64,000 nucleotides of DNA, taken from positions 62,001 to 126,000 of the forward strand of contig NZ_FOLG01000006.1 in NCBI RefSeq assembly GCF_900112335.1, read 5' to 3'. The stretch is from Tropicimonas isoalkanivorans. Lineage in GTDB: Bacteria > Pseudomonadota > Alphaproteobacteria > Rhodobacterales > Rhodobacteraceae. Below the pieces are notes generated by a model. That model saw only the letters and a list, made by a program, of their open reading frames with translations, did not search any database and was not told the origin of the DNA. The position numbers were made by a program, and so were the translations under genes. This document shows, piece after piece, positions 40,367 to 49,831 of this stretch. Numbering within the stretch: position 1 is the stretch's first letter; the number at the start of each line of letters is the position of its first letter.

Positions 40367-41265
40367 CAGCTGCCCTTTGCCGCTTCGCGTGCGTCGTCGT
40401 CCACCTCGTCCTCGTCGTCAAGAATGCCCATGGCGCGCAATTCTTCGTTCCGTTTCCGCTCGACGCGGCCCACCAGGAGGATGGAGATTTCGTAGAGCGA
40501 ATAGACGACCGTGAACAAAATCACCTGGGTGATGACGTCCGGCGGCGTCACCAGAGCGGCAAGCGTGAGGATGCCGACGATGGCGTATTTACGCACGTGC
40601 TTGAGCCCGTCGACGGAAACCAGCCCGGCCTTCCCCATTAACGTAAGAAGAACGGGGAGTTGGAAGCAGATGCCGAACGCGAGAATGAACTTCAACGTCA
40701 GGTCAAGGCTCTCGCGGACCGAGCCGAGGAAGATCGTCCGCAGTTCCTGGTCCTGGACGTCCATCGGAACCTCCGCGCCGGTCAATATCGCGGCAAGCGT
40801 CGGGATCGCATCGGAGAAGCCGATGAAGAAGTTCATCGCCAGCGGCGTGACCACGAAATGCGCAAACGACGCACCGGCGAGGAACAGGAGCGGAGAAGCG
40901 ACCAGGAAGGGCAGAAAGGCGTTCTTTTCCGAGCGATAGAGCCCCGGGGCGACGAAGCGCCAAAGCTGGTAGCCGATATACGGGAAGGAGAGCGCAAGCC
41001 CGAAGATCAGGGAGATCCGGATCAGGACAAAGAATTTCTCTTGTGGGGCGGTAAAGATCAACTGCGGGTTCTCGCCGCGCGCCCGCAGGATGTCCGCGAT
41101 CGGCTGGACCATGAAGTTCAGGATCGGTTCGGCTACGAAGAAACACAGGACCATGGCGATGAAAAAGGCCAGGACCGAGCGGATCAGCCGGGTGCGCAGT
41201 TCCGCCAGGTGTTCGATCAACGGGGCGGAGCTGTCTTCGATCTCGTCGTCAGTGGGGTCGCTCAT
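40366..41265 (-). CDS. tatC: Sec-independent translocase subunit TatC
   Basis: Receptor core of the twin-arginine translocon, which exports folded proteins. Six transmembrane helices are evident. Diagnostic segments are the N-terminal SAPLIEHLAELRTRLIRSV, FTAPQEKFFVLIRISLIFGLALSFPYIGYQLWRFVAPGLY and the late FGICFQLPVLLTLM. Length is 299, with an acidic C-terminal tail (DDEDEVDDDAREAAKGS). It follows tatB by 5 bp and overlaps the DUF815 gene. Confidence 0.97.
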   Translation of the reverse strand: MSDPTDDEIEDSSAPLIEHLAELRTRLIRSVLAFFIAMVLCFFVAEPILNFMVQPIADILRARGENPQLIFTAPQEKFFVLIRISLIFGLALSFPYIGYQLWRFVAPGLYRSEKNAFLPFLVASPLLFLAGASFAHFVVTPLAMNFFIGFSDAIPTLAAILTGAEVPMDVQDQELRTIFLGSVRESLDLTLKFILAFGICFQLPVLLTLMGKAGLVSVDGLKHVRKYAIVGILTLAALVTPPDVITQVILFTVVYSLYEISILLVGRVERKRNEELRAMGILDDEDEVDDDAREAAKGS

Positions 41266-41270
41266 TCGGG

Positions 41271-41783
41271 TCAGCTCGTGCCTTCCTGTGGGCCTTGCGC
41301 CGTTCTCGTGGCAGCATCGGGCGCCGCAGAGTCCCCCGGGGCGGTCTGCACCTCCGCCTCGGAATCCAGCCGGGCCTGGGCTTTGGCGGCTGCGCTTTCG
41401 CGGATCTTGCGCGCCGCGTCCGCACGCTCTTCGGTCATCGGAGCAGTTTTGGGGCCCTTTTTGGCGGGGCGGGCCGAGGCCTCGTCGGCCATCTCGTCAT
41501 CTTCGCCGAAGGGGTCGAAATCGTCGAACGTCGTCGCTTTTCTCAAGGCGTCCGCGCCCATGGCTCTTGGGCTTGTCATGGTCCGAAAGTCCTTGGCGAC
41601 GTCGCGTACGCCGGATTCGTCCGCGGCGTCTTCCATGGCGCGCGTGAACTCGCGGGCCATCCCGCGCATCCGAGCGGTGAATTTGCCGAGGGTGCGGAAC
41701 ATCACGGGCAGGTCCTTGGGGCCCACCACGATCAGCGCCACAATGCCGATCAGCATCAATTCGGTCCATCCGAGGTCAAACAT
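41271..41783 (-). CDS. tatB: Sec-independent translocase subunit TatB
   Basis: Works with TatC in recognising twin-arginine signal peptides. The N-terminal MFDLGWTELMLIGIVALIVVGPKDLPVMFRTLG is typical: a short helix with a conserved Glu, a Gly-Pro hinge, then an amphipathic helix. The C-terminal half is long, charged and disordered (Ala, Asp, Lys, Thr rich). Length is 170. It stands between tatA (41 bp upstream) and tatC (5 bp downstream). A GC-rich palindrome (GCCCCCG/CGGGGGC) lies in the tatA-tatB gap. Confidence 0.95.
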   Translation of the reverse strand: MFDLGWTELMLIGIVALIVVGPKDLPVMFRTLGKFTARMRGMAREFTRAMEDAADESGVRDVAKDFRTMTSPRAMGADALRKATTFDDFDPFGEDDEMADEASARPAKKGPKTAPMTEERADAARKIRESAAAKAQARLDSEAEVQTAPGDSAAPDAATRTAQGPQEGTS

Positions 41784-41824
41784 GTCGCGTCAGCCTTCCA
41801 TCGGCCCCCGACGGGGGCGGGGCG

Positions 41825-42052
41825 TCAGACCTTGTCCTTCTCGGTGGTGTTCTCGGGGGTTACGTCGCGGGCGGAGGAGGCAGACTTGTCCTCCAGCTCA
41901 TCCTTGTTGCCTTCGGCCACGCCCTTTTTGAAGGCGGTGATCCCTTTGCCGACCTCGCCCATCAGCGACGAGACCTTGCCGCGCCCGAACAGTACGAGAA
42001 CGACGACCGCGATCAGGATAAGGCCGGGAACGCCGATATTTCCGATACCCAT
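41825..42052 (-). CDS. tatA: Sec-independent translocase subunit TatA
   Basis: Forms the pore-like assembly of the Tat system. The 75-residue protein starts MGIGNIGVPGLILIAVVVLVLFGRGKVSSLMGEVGKGI (one helix, the FGRGK hinge and an amphipathic helix) and ends in a charged tail. The ATG at 42052 is chosen because AGGGAGA precedes it; the frame stays open 63 nt further without family similarity. First gene of tatA-tatB-tatC-DUF815. Confidence 0.95.
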   Translation of the reverse strand: MGIGNIGVPGLILIAVVVLVLFGRGKVSSLMGEVGKGITAFKKGVAEGNKDELEDKSASSARDVTPENTTEKDKV

Positions 42053-42368
42053 CTGTCTCTCCCTTGTGGGACGGGCCCTTTCCGGCCCGTACCCGTGGTT
42101 TCTGAAGGTCGTCACTACTTATGAGTTTCGTGCAGCACTTCAAAGCCCCAAATGGTCACGGCGCGGGAATTTGACCATCGGTCCAAAGGTCCAGGAAGAA
42201 CGCCATGGTGGTTTGCGAGAGGTCCACTGGTGCGCTCTGTCTGATCCGGGCGCGATTTTTCGGAGGAAAAATCGCAGCCGCGCGTCGTGCGCGCGGCTCG
42301 GCCCAACGGGAGGAGTGGCATCTACAGATGCCATGACGACGGGCGGGAGAGCGCCGGTCCCGCCGGCA
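42053..42368. other. Intergenic gap between tatA and the ABC ATPase gene
   Basis: About 316 bp without a gene. It contains the multi-hairpin element copy C (42252-42349). On the minus strand there is TTGAAG (42138-42143), a possible -35 for tatA, with only a weak TAAGTA -10. No other signal was found. Confidence 0.6.
42252..42349 (-). repeat. Multi-hairpin intergenic element, copy C (full form)
   Basis: Read on the minus strand: CTCCCGCCC (42341-42349), hairpin 1 TGGCATC-TGTA-GATGCCA (42316-42333), GTTGGGCC (42300-42307), hairpin 2 GCCGCGCG-N5-CGCGCGGC (42277-42297), hairpin 3 GCGATTTTTC-CTCC-GAAAAATCGC (42252-42275). It lies 20 bp beyond the stop of the ABC ATPase gene and in the same direction as the flanking genes. 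Confidence 0.78.
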
Positions 42369-43448
42369 TCAGCTTGGGAAGACGAAGCAGCGGTCCCGCC
42401 GAAGCGTCAGCCAAAGCGGCGTGCCGGGTCGCGGCAGGAAGACCGCCGGTACTGTCGCCTTGAGAATGGTAGAATCGTAGTCCATCCGAAACTCCACGAG
42501 GCTTTCGCGCCCCATGAAGCGGGCACGCTCGACGACGGCTCGGGCCGCCACCCCGTCCGTCGGTGTCGGGTTGGGTCCGCGGCCTTCCCGGTCGAAGTCG
42601 ATCCGCAGGTGCTGCGGGCGAATCACGATCTCCACCGGTGTGCCGTCTGCGTGTCCTGGGGTCAGGAACTGACCGAAGGGCGTCTCCGTCAGCGCACCAT
42701 GAGAAACGCCCCGCACAATATTGATATCGCTGAAGAACGCGGCGGCAGCGCGGTCGACGGGATTGTTGTATATATGGTAGGGCGCGCCCCTCTGGACGAT
42801 CTTCCCCGCCCGCATCAGCGCGATCTCGTCGGCCATGCGCATGGCCTCATCCGGCTCGTGCGTGACCAGGAGAACGGCGGTGTTCTCCTCCTTTAGCACT
42901 GCAAGTGTGCGATCCCGGATGTCGTCGCGCAGCCGATTGTCGAGGCCGGAGAATGGCTCGTCCATCAGCATGATCGCAGGTTTTGGGGCCAGCGCCCGCA
43001 CCAACGCCACGCGCTGCTGCTCGCCGCCGGAGAGTTGGTGTGGGTAGGCGTCGATGAACGAACCCAGGTCGACCCGTTCCAGCAGGTCGCCCACCCGCTC
43101 ACGGTTCCGGCGTAGCCCGCCGTCAAGGGCGAAGGCCACGTTCTCACCGACGCTCAGATGCGGAAACAGCGCGAAATCCTGGAACATCAGCCCGATGCCG
43201 CGCCGTTCCGGCGGCAGGTGGCGCTCGTCGTCGGAGACGCAGTCGCCGTCCACGATGATCCGCCCGGAATCCTGCCGGTCGACGCCGGCCACGATGCGCA
43301 GTGTCGTCGACTTGCCGCAGCCCGACGGACCCAGCAGGCACGTCACCTGGCCGGGCGCGACGCTCAACGAAACGCCAGTGACCACATCGCGCCCGTCGAA
43401 CCGGCGGGTAATGGCGTCAACCTTTAGGCGGGGCGGCGTTTGCGGCAC
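42369..43448 (-). CDS. Fe3+-type ABC transporter ATP-binding protein (FbpC-like)
   Basis: A 359-residue importer ATPase with Walker A LLGPSGCGKSTTLRI, signature LSGGEQQRVALVRAL, Walker B AIMLMDEPFSGLD, H-loop LLVTHEP and a C-terminal TOBE-like domain (residues about 240-355). The FALFPHLSVGENVAF segment is typical of the CUT2/FbpC group. No permease or binding-protein gene is adjacent, so the substrate is unknown. The start is GTG without a good ribosome site, so the first few residues are uncertain. It is divergent from the Atm1-type gene. Confidence 0.85.
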   Translation of the reverse strand: MPQTPPRLKVDAITRRFDGRDVVTGVSLSVAPGQVTCLLGPSGCGKSTTLRIVAGVDRQDSGRIIVDGDCVSDDERHLPPERRGIGLMFQDFALFPHLSVGENVAFALDGGLRRNRERVGDLLERVDLGSFIDAYPHQLSGGEQQRVALVRALAPKPAIMLMDEPFSGLDNRLRDDIRDRTLAVLKEENTAVLLVTHEPDEAMRMADEIALMRAGKIVQRGAPYHIYNNPVDRAAAAFFSDINIVRGVSHGALTETPFGQFLTPGHADGTPVEIVIRPQHLRIDFDREGRGPNPTPTDGVAARAVVERARFMGRESLVEFRMDYDSTILKATVPAVFLPRPGTPLWLTLRRDRCFVFPS

Positions 43449-43605
43449 TGTTTTGGTCGATTGTTTCGGTCAGGTTTTCGGAAGGGGTAGCAGCGCCCGC
43501 CTCTGTGAGCAAGGGCGGGAGGCGTCTGCGTACGTTTGGCTGGGCGGCTGGCGTTTCCCCTTTGCGGGTCATAGGCTGCGCGACAGCGGCAGCGAAAGGC
43601 GACCA

Positions 43606-45423
43606 ATGGCAGACGCGACAGAGCACGTGGAACGGCAGCGCGGGTTGAGAGTACTGCGCGACGTTGCCCCGTACCTCTGGCCGGAGGGCGAGCCGGGCGT
43701 CAAATTGCGCGTGGTCGGCGCAATGGCGGTGCTCGTCCTCGCCAAGCTGATCGCGGTGACGACGCCGATGCTCTACAAGGGCGCCGTTGACGCGCTTGCC
43801 GGCGACACCCCGGACGGCACGACGATGCTTGCGCTTGGCGCAGTGGGGCTGACCGTGGCCTATGGGACCGTCCGACTTACCAACATCGGCTTCCAACAAC
43901 TTCGTGACGTGATCTTTGCCCGTGTGGCGCAGGGTGCGTTGCGCAAGCTGGCGCTCCGGACCTTCCGCCATATTCACGCACTTTCCCTGCGTTACCATAT
44001 CAGCCGCAAGACCGGAGCCTTGAGCCGCATCATGGAACGGGGCGTGAAGGGCGTGTCGTTCCTGCTGCGATTCCTGCTGTTTTCCATCGGCCCTTTGGTG
44101 CTGGAGCTGGTGATGGTCTGCGGTATCCTCGTGGCGGTCTTCGACTGGCGGTTCCTCGTGGTGCTGGTCGTCACTATCGTGCTCTATGTCTGGTTCACCT
44201 TCGCCATTACCGAGTGGCGTGTGCGTATCCGGCGCCAGATGAACGATCAGGATAACGAGGCGAACCAGCGGGCTATCGACTCGTTGCTGAACTACGAGAC
44301 GGTGAAGTATTTCGGCGCCGACCGGCGGGAGGCGGCGCGTTATGATGAGGCGATGGCGGGCTACGAGACTTCCGCGTTGAAGACTGCCTATTCACTCGCG
44401 CTCATCAACTTCGGACAGGGGCTGGTGATCAATGTCGGGCTCGTCGCAGTGATGGTCATGGCGGCGCGGGGCGTGTCCTCCGGTGACTTTACGGTTGGCG
44501 ATTTCGTGATGGTCAACGCCTATATGATCCAGATTATCATGCCTCTGAACTTTCTCGGCACGGTCTATCGGGAGATCCGCCAGAGCCTTGTCGACATGGG
44601 ACAGATGTTCGACCTGTTGGAGCAGCCGGCGGAGGTCGTGGACAAGCCTGACGCGCCGGCCTTGACAGTCACCGGCGGCGAGGTGGTCTTCGACGACGTG
44701 CACTTTTCCTACGAGTCCGACCGGCCGATCCTGAAGGGCGTTTCCCTCACGGTCCCGGCCGGCCGGTCGCTCGCTATCGTGGGGCCGACGGGGTCCGGCA
44801 AGTCGACCATCGGCCGGCTGCTCTTCCGTTTCTACGACGTGGACGGCGGGAGCCTGCTGATCGACGGTCAGGACGTGCGGGACGTGACCCAACATTCCCT
44901 GCACGAGGCCATCGGCGTGGTGCCGCAGGATACGGTGCTGTTCAACGACACGATCTGGTACAACATCGCCTATGGCCGGCCCGAGGCAAGCCGCGAGGAG
45001 GTGGAGGATGCCGCCCGCGCGGCTGAGATCCATGACTTCATCCAGACACTGCCGCGTGGCTACGACACGATGGTGGGGGAGCGGGGATTGAAGCTGTCGG
45101 GAGGCGAGAAACAGCGGGTCGGGATCGCGCGAACGATCCTGAAGAACCCGCCGATCCTGCTGCTGGACGAGGCGACCTCAGCGCTCGACACCCGGACGGA
45201 GCAGGGCATTCAGGCCTCGCTGCGGCGCATGGGGCGGGGCCGGACGGTTATCACTATCGCGCATAGGCTCTCGACCATCGTGGACGCTGACGAGATCGTC
45301 GTGCTGGAAGAGGGTCGGGTGGTAGAACGCGGAAGCCACGCCGCACTGCTGGCGCAGCATGGCCGCTACGCGAGCATGTGGGCCACGCAACGGGCCGAGG
45401 ATGAGGGCGCGGACGCAGCGTAG
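43606..45423 (+). CDS. Atm1-type ABC exporter (half transporter)
   Basis: A 605-residue half transporter, membrane domain first and ATPase second. The hallmark sequence of the Atm1/HMT family is present (RAIDSLLNYETVKYFGADRREAARYDEAM), along with Walker A VGPTGSGKSTIGRLL, signature LSGGEKQRVGIARTIL and Walker B ILLLDEATSALDTRTEQGIQ. Relatives export glutathione-linked sulfur or metal conjugates and support Fe-S or metal homeostasis. The ATG at 43606 starts where family similarity begins; only AAGG lies upstream. The frame extends far upstream, but only as the antisense of the ABC ATPase gene. Confidence 0.9.
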   Translation: MADATEHVERQRGLRVLRDVAPYLWPEGEPGVKLRVVGAMAVLVLAKLIAVTTPMLYKGAVDALAGDTPDGTTMLALGAVGLTVAYGTVRLTNIGFQQLRDVIFARVAQGALRKLALRTFRHIHALSLRYHISRKTGALSRIMERGVKGVSFLLRFLLFSIGPLVLELVMVCGILVAVFDWRFLVVLVVTIVLYVWFTFAITEWRVRIRRQMNDQDNEANQRAIDSLLNYETVKYFGADRREAARYDEAMAGYETSALKTAYSLALINFGQGLVINVGLVAVMVMAARGVSSGDFTVGDFVMVNAYMIQIIMPLNFLGTVYREIRQSLVDMGQMFDLLEQPAEVVDKPDAPALTVTGGEVVFDDVHFSYESDRPILKGVSLTVPAGRSLAIVGPTGSGKSTIGRLLFRFYDVDGGSLLIDGQDVRDVTQHSLHEAIGVVPQDTVLFNDTIWYNIAYGRPEASREEVEDAARAAEIHDFIQTLPRGYDTMVGERGLKLSGGEKQRVGIARTILKNPPILLLDEATSALDTRTEQGIQASLRRMGRGRTVITIAHRLSTIVDADEIVVLEEGRVVERGSHAALLAQHGRYASMWATQRAEDEGADAA

Positions 45424-45587
45424 GCCGGAATGACTCCGTCTCTTTCCTCCGTGGGCCGCTCAGGGGCGCACATTGCGCTGGCTGGGCCAATCGACAGGAG
45501 CGCCTCATTTCGGGCCGCTTGGGGTCAAAGTTTCGCTTCAATCCGAACCAAATGATTAAAATTGCATCAACACTCGGGAGGTGTCCC

Positions 45588-45965
45588 ATGGTGAGTGATT
45601 TGAGTGCAATGTCGGGCCATCGGTACGCGCCCCAGTTCGAGCCCAACTGGTTGGACAAGCTCGATACCCTGCTCTCTACCAGAGTCGGTGATCTATTCGG
45701 TTCGGTGGCGGACGCACAGACGCAAGTCCTGGCGATCGGCCTCGCGATTGGCTGCATCTCTGTCATCTTTGCCATGGGTTTTGCGCGTCGGCGGGCGGCG
45801 GCCCGGTCACGCGCGGCGCGCAACAATCCCGCTCCGAGGTTCCTGCGTCGGGCGGACGCGCAGGCGCGGCTTGCCGCGTTGCGGGACACGTCGACCCAAC
45901 TGGAGGTGACCGGCGCGGCCGGCCATTATTCAACCCATCGCGCCATGCAAGGCCCGAACGCCTGA
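45588..45965 (+). CDS. Hypothetical single-pass membrane protein
   Basis: A 125-residue protein. Residues 1-45 are polar (FEPNWLDKLDTLLSTRVGDLFGSVADAQTQ), one transmembrane helix follows (VLAIGLAIGCISVIFAMGFA), and then a basic cytoplasmic-type stretch (RRRAAARSRAARNNPAPRFLRRADAQARLAAL). GGGAGG stands 6 nt before the ATG. An AT-rich TAAAAT (45557-45562) could be a -10 element, but no fitting -35 was seen. I do not recognise the family. Confidence 0.65.
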   Translation: MVSDLSAMSGHRYAPQFEPNWLDKLDTLLSTRVGDLFGSVADAQTQVLAIGLAIGCISVIFAMGFARRRAAARSRAARNNPAPRFLRRADAQARLAALRDTSTQLEVTGAAGHYSTHRAMQGPNA

Positions 45966-46047
45966 GGACGCCACGCCGGGTGGGCCGTGTCTCATAGCAT
46001 AATGTCGCTGCCCGCAGTCGGAACCAGCGAACCCTCTGCCGCCGCCG

Positions 46048-49000
46048 TCACTCAGCCGCCTGTATGGACCCGTCGCCGCCGTCTTTGCCGCCGTCCTTGT
46101 CGGAGGTATCGGGCACCGGGCTTTCCGGGCTGGGGTCTTTCGCCGAGTCGTCTCGGGTGGTCTCACTAGACGGTTCGGGCGGGCCGAGGCGGCGTGGTGG
46201 CTCCTCGGCTGGAATGGAGGGTACGGGAATCCAGACCAGTTCGGGCACCTTGAGCCGACTGGCCGTCCGGGTAAGGCCGAGATCCTGCGCCGCCTGGCTC
46301 TTGCGGCCGCCCGCGACCGCCTGCGCACGGTGAAGCCCTCCATACGCCCCTTTCCAGAACCACACCCGCGCCGCCAGCATCGCCGGGGTGAAGACGAGCG
46401 TGAGCACGGTCGCAATTCCGAGCCCGAAAACGACCGCAGTTGCGAGTTGCTTCCACCAGAGCGCGGTCGGACTGTCGATGGTGTAACCGCCGTTGATGAA
46501 GTCGAGCGACAGGCCGAACATCATCGGCATCAGGCCCGCCATGGTGGTCGACGTGGTCAGCAGGACGGGCCGCAACCGCTGCTCCGCTGTCCGCGCGATG
46601 GCCTCCAGCCGCGGCATGTACTGGCTGAACTCCTGATAGGTGTCGATCAGCACGATATTGTTGTTCACCACGATTCCGGCGAGCGCAACGATGCCCGTGC
46701 CGGTCATGATGATCGAAAACGGCTGGCCCATCACGATCATGCCGATGAGGACACCGGTGGTGGAAAGCACCACGGCCAGCAGCACCAGAACGGCATTGTA
46801 GAGGCTGTTAAACTGCGTCAGCAGGATCACGAACATCAGACCAAGGGCACCTGCGAAGGCGCTCATGAGAAACGCCTGGCTTTCCTCCTGCTCCTCCTGA
46901 TCGCCCGTCCATTGCCAGCCGATCCCCTCGGGCAGCGGTTCCTCGGAGGTCAACCACCCCGTCAGCAGGCCGATTCTCTCCGTTGCATTGATCGGCACAA
47001 CGGACAGGTTATCGCGCTCGATCATCTCGGCGACGGAGGGGCGGGTGTCAGGGTCCGAGGCGTGGACGACTTCCACGGTCTCGCCAGCACCGTTAACGAG
47101 TTTCACAAGGTTTGGCGCGACGTCGGCCTTCAGGTCGTAGGTGCGCCGCCCGTCCACCCGGTCGATCCGGGCCAGCTTGGGCACCGGCTGGCGGGTGATG
47201 AAGTTCGCAAGCGGCACCAGGCCGTCTGCAGTGCGCACCTTGAGCGTGTCCAAAGTAGAGAGCAGCCGGTCCTCCTCGGGCAGGCGGACCCGGATGTCAA
47301 TTTCTTCGTCGGATGTGTCCACCCGCATCGTGTCGAGAAGGATGCCGCGGGTGACGAGCTGCACCATCGCGCCGACGGTGGCGACGTCCGCGCCGTAGCG
47401 GCCCGCCTTCTCGACATCCACGTCGATCTGCCAGTCGATACCGGGAAGCGGCAGGGTGTCCTCGACATCTATCAGTCCCGGCACGGACTCGAACTTCGCG
47501 CGGGTTATTGCCACCGCCTCGCGCAGGCTATCCCAGTCGTCGCCCGACAGTTGCAAATGGATCGGTTTGCCCGAGCCCGGACCCATGGAAAGGTTGAGCG
47601 TCTCCGTGTAAATTCCCGGGATCTCAGATAATTTCTCCTGAATGCGTGCGAGAACCAGATCGCCGTCCAGATCCGGGCGATCCTTTCGATCGTCCCAACG
47701 AACCAGCTCGATTTGAACTTGCCCAATGGTGTCGCGCGGGCTGGAGGCCCCCCCGGTGTTGGCGTTCAGCCCGCCATCGCCGGCAAAAGCGAAAACGCTG
47801 TCCACGCCCGGTTCTTGGAGAACGATTTGTTCCACCTGGTGAACCAGTTCGTCCTTCTCGTCGATCCCCAGATTTCCGCGGGCGCGTACGTAGACAATTG
47901 CCTGCTCCGGCTCGGATTCGACGAAGAACTCTGTGCCCCGATTGTTCTGGCCGTAGTATTGAAACGTCGCCATGACGACGAAGGCCACGCCGGCAATCAC
48001 GACGACGGGCATGATCGGGTTGCCGGTCAGGAACCGGATCAGCCAGCCGAAAGCAGTCCGCTGGTACCCGGCCTGAACGCGTTGCTTGCGCCACTGCACC
48101 TTGGCGGCGTCCATGGTGATGGAGGAGGCGAAGGCACCCAGGACCAGCACGACCGCCCCGAAAAGCCGTCCGGCCGTTGCGCGTGTGGCGTCGGGCAGAA
48201 GGTAGTGCGGGTTGAGCACCTGCATGGCGCCCAGGAAGATGAGGTAGAGCGCGACTGGCACCAGCGCAGCACGCACAGCCCATGGCCAGCGACGCAGGCG
48301 CTCTGCGAGATGGTGGAACGTGCGCGCCAGCCGGCCGGAGACGCCACCCACCACCGGCAGAAAGATGAGCGCCACAATCAGCGAGGCCGACAGCACGAAG
48401 ATAAGCGTGATCGGGAGCATCTTCATGAATTCGCCGGAGACGCCCGGCCAGAACAGCATAGGCAGGAAGGCGCAAAGTGTGGTCGCGGTGGAGCTTACGA
48501 TGGGCCAGAACATCCGCTTCGACGCCTCGACATAGGCGTGCATCGGCCCCGTGCCGCTCTTGATGCGGGTGTCTGCGTATTCGACCACCACGATGGCTCC
48601 GTCCACCAGCATCCCCACGGCGAGGATCAGGCCGAACATCACCATGTTGGAAATCGCCACGTCCATGATTGCGAGGAAGCCGAAGCAGAGGAGAAATGAT
48701 GTCGGGATCGCAAAGCCCACCAACAGCGACGGGCGCGGGCCGAGGGCGGCCAGGATCACAATCATGACCAGGCCGATGGCGGTCAGCACGGACCCCTCTA
48801 GCTGGCGCACCATGGATTCCACCTGTACCGACTGATCGTTGGAGGTGCTGACGACGATGGCGTCCTGCAGCTCCGGCGGCCACGTGGCCTTTTCCGCGGC
48901 GACGGTCTCACGCACGAGCGCGGCCATGTCGATCACGTTGTAGCCCTTGCGCTTGACCACCTGCAGCGCGACGGATTTCTCGCCGTCGAAGCGCGCGGTG

Positions 49001-49806
49001 CCCTGACGGTCTTCGAAGGTAAGCGAGATTGTGGCCAGATCGCCGAGCGTGATGACGGAGTCGCCGTTCACCTTGACCGGAAGATCGTAGATGTCCGCGG
49101 TGGTCTCGAAGGATGAGGGGATCTTGACCGAGAAGGCGCCACCCTCCGTCTCAACCTCGCCGGCGGCGATGAGCTGGTTGTTGTTGACCACTGCATTGAT
49201 CAGCTCACCGGCGGTGACGTTGTAGGATTCCAGCTTCAGCGGGTCGATCGTGACCTCGACCATCTCGTCCCGGTGCCCGGCCAGTGCGGCCTCCAGAACC
49301 GGCTCCAACCCTTCAAGACGGTCCTGCAAGCCGTTGGCAAGTTTCAGCAATGTTCGCTCGGGCAGGGGACCCGACAGGGTGACGATGATAATCGGGAATT
49401 CGGAGAAGTTGAACTCGTCGACGGTGTAGTTCTCGGCACCTTCGGGAAAGTTCGCTTCGGCCTTGTTCATCGCCGCCCGGACGTCGGCCAGCGTGGCCGA
49501 CTTGTCCCAGCCGAATTCGAATTCCAGCACCAGGTTGGCATAGCCCTCCACGGCGGTGCCGGTCATCGTCTCCAGCCCGTCGAGATCCGACATTTCGGTC
49601 TCCATGGGCTTGATCGGCAGCTTCTCGGCATCCTCGGCGGAGATGCCGGGGAAGGGGACGGAGATGAACACCGCCGGGATCTCGATGTCCGGCTCGCCTT
49701 CCTTTGGCAGGTTGATGTAGGTGATCGCCCCGGCAACGACCGAGAGCAGGATGATGCCGATGATCATCCGCGTATGGTGCGAGGCCCAGTCGACGATGCC
49801 TGTCAT
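46048..49806 (-). CDS. RND-family efflux transporter permease, extended form
   Basis: Proton-driven inner-membrane pump of the AcrB/HAE class. The N-terminal helix and periplasmic start are typical (INLPKEGEPDIEIPAVFISVPFPGISAEDAEKLPIKPMETEM), and the transmembrane-4 Asp402 lies in GMLVDGAIVVVEYAD. At 1252 residues it exceeds the usual length of about 1040. Two additional hydrophobic segments (about 509-530 and 545-565) lie between the first and second halves, and a Pro/Ser/Asp-rich tail of about 85 residues closes the protein. The adaptor gene is 25 bp upstream; no outer-membrane channel gene is adjacent. Substrate unknown. Confidence 0.9.
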   Translation of the reverse strand: MTGIVDWASHHTRMIIGIILLSVVAGAITYINLPKEGEPDIEIPAVFISVPFPGISAEDAEKLPIKPMETEMSDLDGLETMTGTAVEGYANLVLEFEFGWDKSATLADVRAAMNKAEANFPEGAENYTVDEFNFSEFPIIIVTLSGPLPERTLLKLANGLQDRLEGLEPVLEAALAGHRDEMVEVTIDPLKLESYNVTAGELINAVVNNNQLIAAGEVETEGGAFSVKIPSSFETTADIYDLPVKVNGDSVITLGDLATISLTFEDRQGTARFDGEKSVALQVVKRKGYNVIDMAALVRETVAAEKATWPPELQDAIVVSTSNDQSVQVESMVRQLEGSVLTAIGLVMIVILAALGPRPSLLVGFAIPTSFLLCFGFLAIMDVAISNMVMFGLILAVGMLVDGAIVVVEYADTRIKSGTGPMHAYVEASKRMFWPIVSSTATTLCAFLPMLFWPGVSGEFMKMLPITLIFVLSASLIVALIFLPVVGGVSGRLARTFHHLAERLRRWPWAVRAALVPVALYLIFLGAMQVLNPHYLLPDATRATAGRLFGAVVLVLGAFASSITMDAAKVQWRKQRVQAGYQRTAFGWLIRFLTGNPIMPVVVIAGVAFVVMATFQYYGQNNRGTEFFVESEPEQAIVYVRARGNLGIDEKDELVHQVEQIVLQEPGVDSVFAFAGDGGLNANTGGASSPRDTIGQVQIELVRWDDRKDRPDLDGDLVLARIQEKLSEIPGIYTETLNLSMGPGSGKPIHLQLSGDDWDSLREAVAITRAKFESVPGLIDVEDTLPLPGIDWQIDVDVEKAGRYGADVATVGAMVQLVTRGILLDTMRVDTSDEEIDIRVRLPEEDRLLSTLDTLKVRTADGLVPLANFITRQPVPKLARIDRVDGRRTYDLKADVAPNLVKLVNGAGETVEVVHASDPDTRPSVAEMIERDNLSVVPINATERIGLLTGWLTSEEPLPEGIGWQWTGDQEEQEESQAFLMSAFAGALGLMFVILLTQFNSLYNAVLVLLAVVLSTTGVLIGMIVMGQPFSIIMTGTGIVALAGIVVNNNIVLIDTYQEFSQYMPRLEAIARTAEQRLRPVLLTTSTTMAGLMPMMFGLSLDFINGGYTIDSPTALWWKQLATAVVFGLGIATVLTLVFTPAMLAARVWFWKGAYGGLHRAQAVAGGRKSQAAQDLGLTRTASRLKVPELVWIPVPSIPAEEPPRRLGPPEPSSETTRDDSAKDPSPESPVPDTSDKDGGKDGGDGSIQAAE

Positions 49807-49831
49807 GGCGGCGCAGTCCCTTTCGGTGCGG

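Noticed and set aside
43512-43520. GGGCGGGAG as a fourth multi-hairpin element copy
   Set aside because: The partner word GTTGGGCC is not found at 31-33 nt, so only the short GC-rich word is shared.
46330-48699. Long His/Asp/Gln-rich plus-strand frames opposite the RND permease
   Set aside because: Antisense shadows of the 1252-residue pump; no ribosome sites or domains.
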